The notes beneath the pieces were generated by a model. It had not been told where the DNA came from, did no database searches, and saw only the letters and a list, made by a program, of their open reading frames with translations. Below are positions 61,737-64,000 of a DNA stretch of 64,000 nucleotides, piece after piece. The translations under genes and the position numbers were made by a program. Position 1 is the stretch's first letter; each line of letters opens with the position of its first letter. This DNA is from Enterocloster clostridioformis (GTDB lineage Bacteria; Bacillota; Clostridia; Lachnospirales; Lachnospiraceae): assembly GCF_020297485.1 (NCBI RefSeq), contig NZ_JAIWZC010000001.1:1550001-1614000 (forward strand), read 5' to 3'.

Positions 61737-63857
61737 TTATAAAAAAGGCGGCTGCCCGGAAATAAATTCCGTCTCCTTCCCGCTATACGTAAGCGTAAGC
61801 CTGTGCATGGCCCGCGTACATGCGATGTATAACAGACCGCGGTCAAAATCAGAGGTATAGGTTCTGCAATCCGCCTGAGGAATCAGGACCTCGTCAAACT
61901 CCAGACCTTTCGACATGCGGACCGATGTAATGGAAATCCCGTTTTGGAAGCTGGTACTTTCCCGGGTGAGCAGGCTTATATCACACGCTTCCTCTCCATT
62001 TCCTTCCACTTGGTTTTCTTCCACCTGGTTTTCTTCCACCCCGTCATACCCTGCCAGCACCTCATACATATCCTTTGCCGCCGCGTCCGTCTTTAATATA
62101 ATCCCCAGCGACACATTTTTCCCTGTCCTGAAGCAGCGGATCGCTTCCCTTATCTTCCTGATTTCATCTGCAGCGTCCAGGCACGGGATCAGCGCCGGAG
62201 GTTCCCCGTGGCGCTTCACCGGTTCCAGGGCGGATACATGATGGATTTTCTTTGCAAATCGCATGATTTCATAGGTAGAACGGTAACTCTTATTCAATTC
62301 CACAAACTGGGCCCTGTCATAGATTGTCCGCAAATCCTCCAGACCGTGTAGATGGTTAGGGTTAACAGATTGGCCGAAATCCCCCAAAATAGTTTTCCGG
62401 CATGGAAACATACGGTTTAAGGCAGCGTACTGGACAGGCGTGTAATCCTGCATCTCATCAATCACAAGGTGCCTGGTGATATGGCTTTCCTTTAATCCCT
62501 GGAAGGCTGAATGAAGATATAAAAACGGGTACACATCCGCCCACTCCAATGTCTTCCTGGCGGCCATGACAAAATATTCCGGAATTCCCATCCGTTTATA
62601 GAAATCCTTATAGACAGCCAGCGTGTCCTTCATGGTAAGCATGGAATTAAGCTGTTTCAGTATTGTCCGGGGCCGGGGCACCTCCTGTTCCATGATATTA
62701 TCTGTCTCAAAGCGGTCATGAATATCGTCCGCAACCATTGCCAGCCGCTTCTTTACCGGACAGGTTCCATAGGCCAGGAACCGGTCCCGGATCCATTCCC
62801 CCTTAGCCGAAAAGCTGCCATACACATAATCCGTAGGAATAAAAATAAACTCCGGCAGCTGCTCTATGTACTGATCCATCAGGGAAACAAAGTCCAGGGT
62901 TGACTTAAACCGCACCCTCTCACTCCATGTCTCATCCTGCGTCTCAAAGGGATCCCTGTCCGGTTCAAAGCCAATGACTCCCTCCAACTGGATTTCAGCC
63001 AGTTCCCCAAAGCTCATCTCATAGATAGGTTCTTCACCAAGCTCAGGAATCACGCCTGAGATATAGTCCCCGAACACCTTGTTGGGCGAGAGGATCGTAA
63101 CATTCCTGGCGGTCAGCCTGTCTTTCAAACGGTACAGCAAAAATGCAATACGATGGAGGGCAATGGAGGTTTTACCGGAACCGGCCACTCCCTGGATAAT
63201 CATTGTCCCCTCCTTCTCATTTCTGATAATCTGGTTCTGCTCTCTCTGAATGGTGGAAATGATGGATTTCATCTTCTCATCAGAGGTATGGCTCAGCTCC
63301 CTCTGCAAAACATCATCCTGCACATTGGCAGAGCTTTCAAGGGCATATTCCATGACTCCGTTCCTGATTTTAAACTGCCGTTTTCTGGTAAGCTCTCCGG
63401 CTGTCCACCCGGCCGGCGCCATAAATCCGGCCGCTCCAACCTCGCAGTCATAAAACATGCCGGATATGGGCGCGCGCCAGTCAAACACCAACGGTTCATT
63501 TTCATACTGAAAGGCAAATCGTCCGATATAGTACGGCTGCCCTTCCTCCTCCTGCTCCTCCCTGAAATCAATTCTGGCAAAATACGGGGAATCCTTTAAT
63601 TTCGCAATCCGATCCCGCATCTCCACAGCAAAGGCGCCTGTCCTGTCTGTCTGTTTTAACAGCAGTTCATTCTGGAACATCTCATGGGGATCGATTTCTC
63701 CCCTGTGGTCCGCCATGTATTTTTTTGTATCCGCATATTCCCTGTCCGCCCTCCTGACAGATGCCTCCGCCTGCTGCAGGGCGTCTGACAGCCTGGCGCT
63801 CACCTGTTCCAGGTGTACTAACTCATCGGGAAATGGAATGGCCGGATAATCACTCAT
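61737..63857 (-). CDS. UvrD/HelD-family ATP-dependent helicase
   Basis: Superfamily 1 helicase of about 706 aa, with the HelD-type coiled-coil N-terminus (SARLSDALQQAEASVRRADR) and a 1A domain entry FDWRAPISGMFYD. Walker A GVAGSGKTSIALHRIAFLLY, Walker B HLVIDEMQDYTPVQY, motif IV/V regions and the C-terminal ITSVRMSKGLEFDEVLIP and YIACTRAMHRL are present. HelD recycles stalled RNA polymerase in Firmicutes. ATG 63857 has GGAGGAAC upstream. A linker near residue 610 holds a tandem VEENQ repeat. Confidence 0.9.
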   Translation of the reverse strand: MSDYPAIPFPDELVHLEQVSARLSDALQQAEASVRRADREYADTKKYMADHRGEIDPHEMFQNELLLKQTDRTGAFAVEMRDRIAKLKDSPYFARIDFREEQEEEGQPYYIGRFAFQYENEPLVFDWRAPISGMFYDCEVGAAGFMAPAGWTAGELTRKRQFKIRNGVMEYALESSANVQDDVLQRELSHTSDEKMKSIISTIQREQNQIIRNEKEGTMIIQGVAGSGKTSIALHRIAFLLYRLKDRLTARNVTILSPNKVFGDYISGVIPELGEEPIYEMSFGELAEIQLEGVIGFEPDRDPFETQDETWSERVRFKSTLDFVSLMDQYIEQLPEFIFIPTDYVYGSFSAKGEWIRDRFLAYGTCPVKKRLAMVADDIHDRFETDNIMEQEVPRPRTILKQLNSMLTMKDTLAVYKDFYKRMGIPEYFVMAARKTLEWADVYPFLYLHSAFQGLKESHITRHLVIDEMQDYTPVQYAALNRMFPCRKTILGDFGQSVNPNHLHGLEDLRTIYDRAQFVELNKSYRSTYEIMRFAKKIHHVSALEPVKRHGEPPALIPCLDAADEIRKIREAIRCFRTGKNVSLGIILKTDAAAKDMYEVLAGYDGVEENQVEENQVEGNGEEACDISLLTRESTSFQNGISITSVRMSKGLEFDEVLIPQADCRTYTSDFDRGLLYIACTRAMHRLTLTYSGKETEFISGQPPFL

Positions 63858-63999
63858 GGTCCCGTTCCTCCTGCTGTAAAATAAAACGCTGGGTGGGGTA
63901 GCCGTATTCCACCAACAGCTCCGCCTCCGCAAAGCCCATCCCCATTATTTCCTTCCGGTATCCGGTATCTGCCTTATCGCCTTCCCGGTAGGTTGTAAT
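63850..63999 (-). CDS. Unrecognised protein, C-terminal end (cut by window edge)
   Basis: The frame is open to the right edge and stops at 63850-63852, overlapping the helicase start by 8 bp. The visible 49 residues include GYRKEIMGMGFAEAELLVEY and end in FILQQEERDHE. I do not recognise the family. The overlap suggests an operon with the helicase gene. Confidence 0.5.
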   Translation of the reverse strand: MTTYREGDKADTGYRKEIMGMGFAEAELLVEYGYPTQRFILQQEERDHE

Positions 64000-64000
64000 G

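Overview
The window looks like the chromosome of a spore-forming Lachnospiraceae (Clostridia). It carries sporulation sigma genes (sigG, sigE, spoIIGA), a Firmicutes-type division and cell-wall (dcw) cluster, TTG and GTG starts behind strong GGAGG sites, and moderate to high GC. The proteins feel closest to the Enterocloster / Clostridium clostridioforme group, but that is an impression and no search was possible.

Layout. 1-3.6 kb: sigG (cut by the left edge) and a NYN/OST-HTH gene run rightward. They converge on a small cell-wall-binding ORF, sigE and spoIIGA, which run leftward from a Spo0A-box promoter. 3.7-13.3 kb: a leftward catabolic operon with a DctPQM TRAP importer, class II aldolase, FGGY kinase, TIM-barrel epimerase and split transketolase. 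Its tail holds two genes broken by internal deletions. It is headed by a 64-aa ORF and a divergent XRE regulator with palindromes over both -35 boxes. A second XRE gene follows. 14.3-28.3 kb: the dcw cluster reads leftward as mraZ-rsmH-ftsL-PBP-PBP-mraY-murD-ftsW-murA-ftsQ-ftsZ, with a six-unit MraZ-box array in the mraZ leader. 28.4-30.9 kb: lgt and a NADH oxidase-type flavoprotein.

30.9-32.1 kb is non-coding. It holds a 13-bp minisatellite and a roughly 300-bp inverted-repeat element that folds into a long stem with two internal hairpins. ychF follows. 33.4-35.6 kb is an AT-rich acquired block (ABC transporter, MerR, a beheaded MerR) that abuts the stop codon of a tiny sodium-pump gamma subunit. 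35.6-44.3 kb has a sodium-pump beta subunit, CNNM, YitT, a heterodimeric ABC exporter, a LysR relic, YihY and acylphosphatase.

44.3-56.3 kb is a coherent catabolic locus: a YesMN-type two-component system, an ABC importer, an amidohydrolase, a D-threonine aldolase/D-serine dehydratase-like enzyme, an M20 deacylase, a RidA and a 2-hydroxyacid dehydrogenase. The gene set suggests import and stepwise breakdown of an N-substituted or cyclic hydroxy-amino-acid-like compound, with RidA clearing an enamine. 56.4-64 kb holds single genes: GyrI-like, GNAT, ACT, acyltransferase, MBL hydrolase, NIF3-like, methyltransferase, HelD-like helicase and a gene cut by the right edge.

The strongest unexplained signals are the inverted-repeat element (31655-31952), the double operator design at 13.2-13.4 kb, and the RidA-containing operon. 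No tRNA, rRNA, CRISPR array or transposase gene was recognised.
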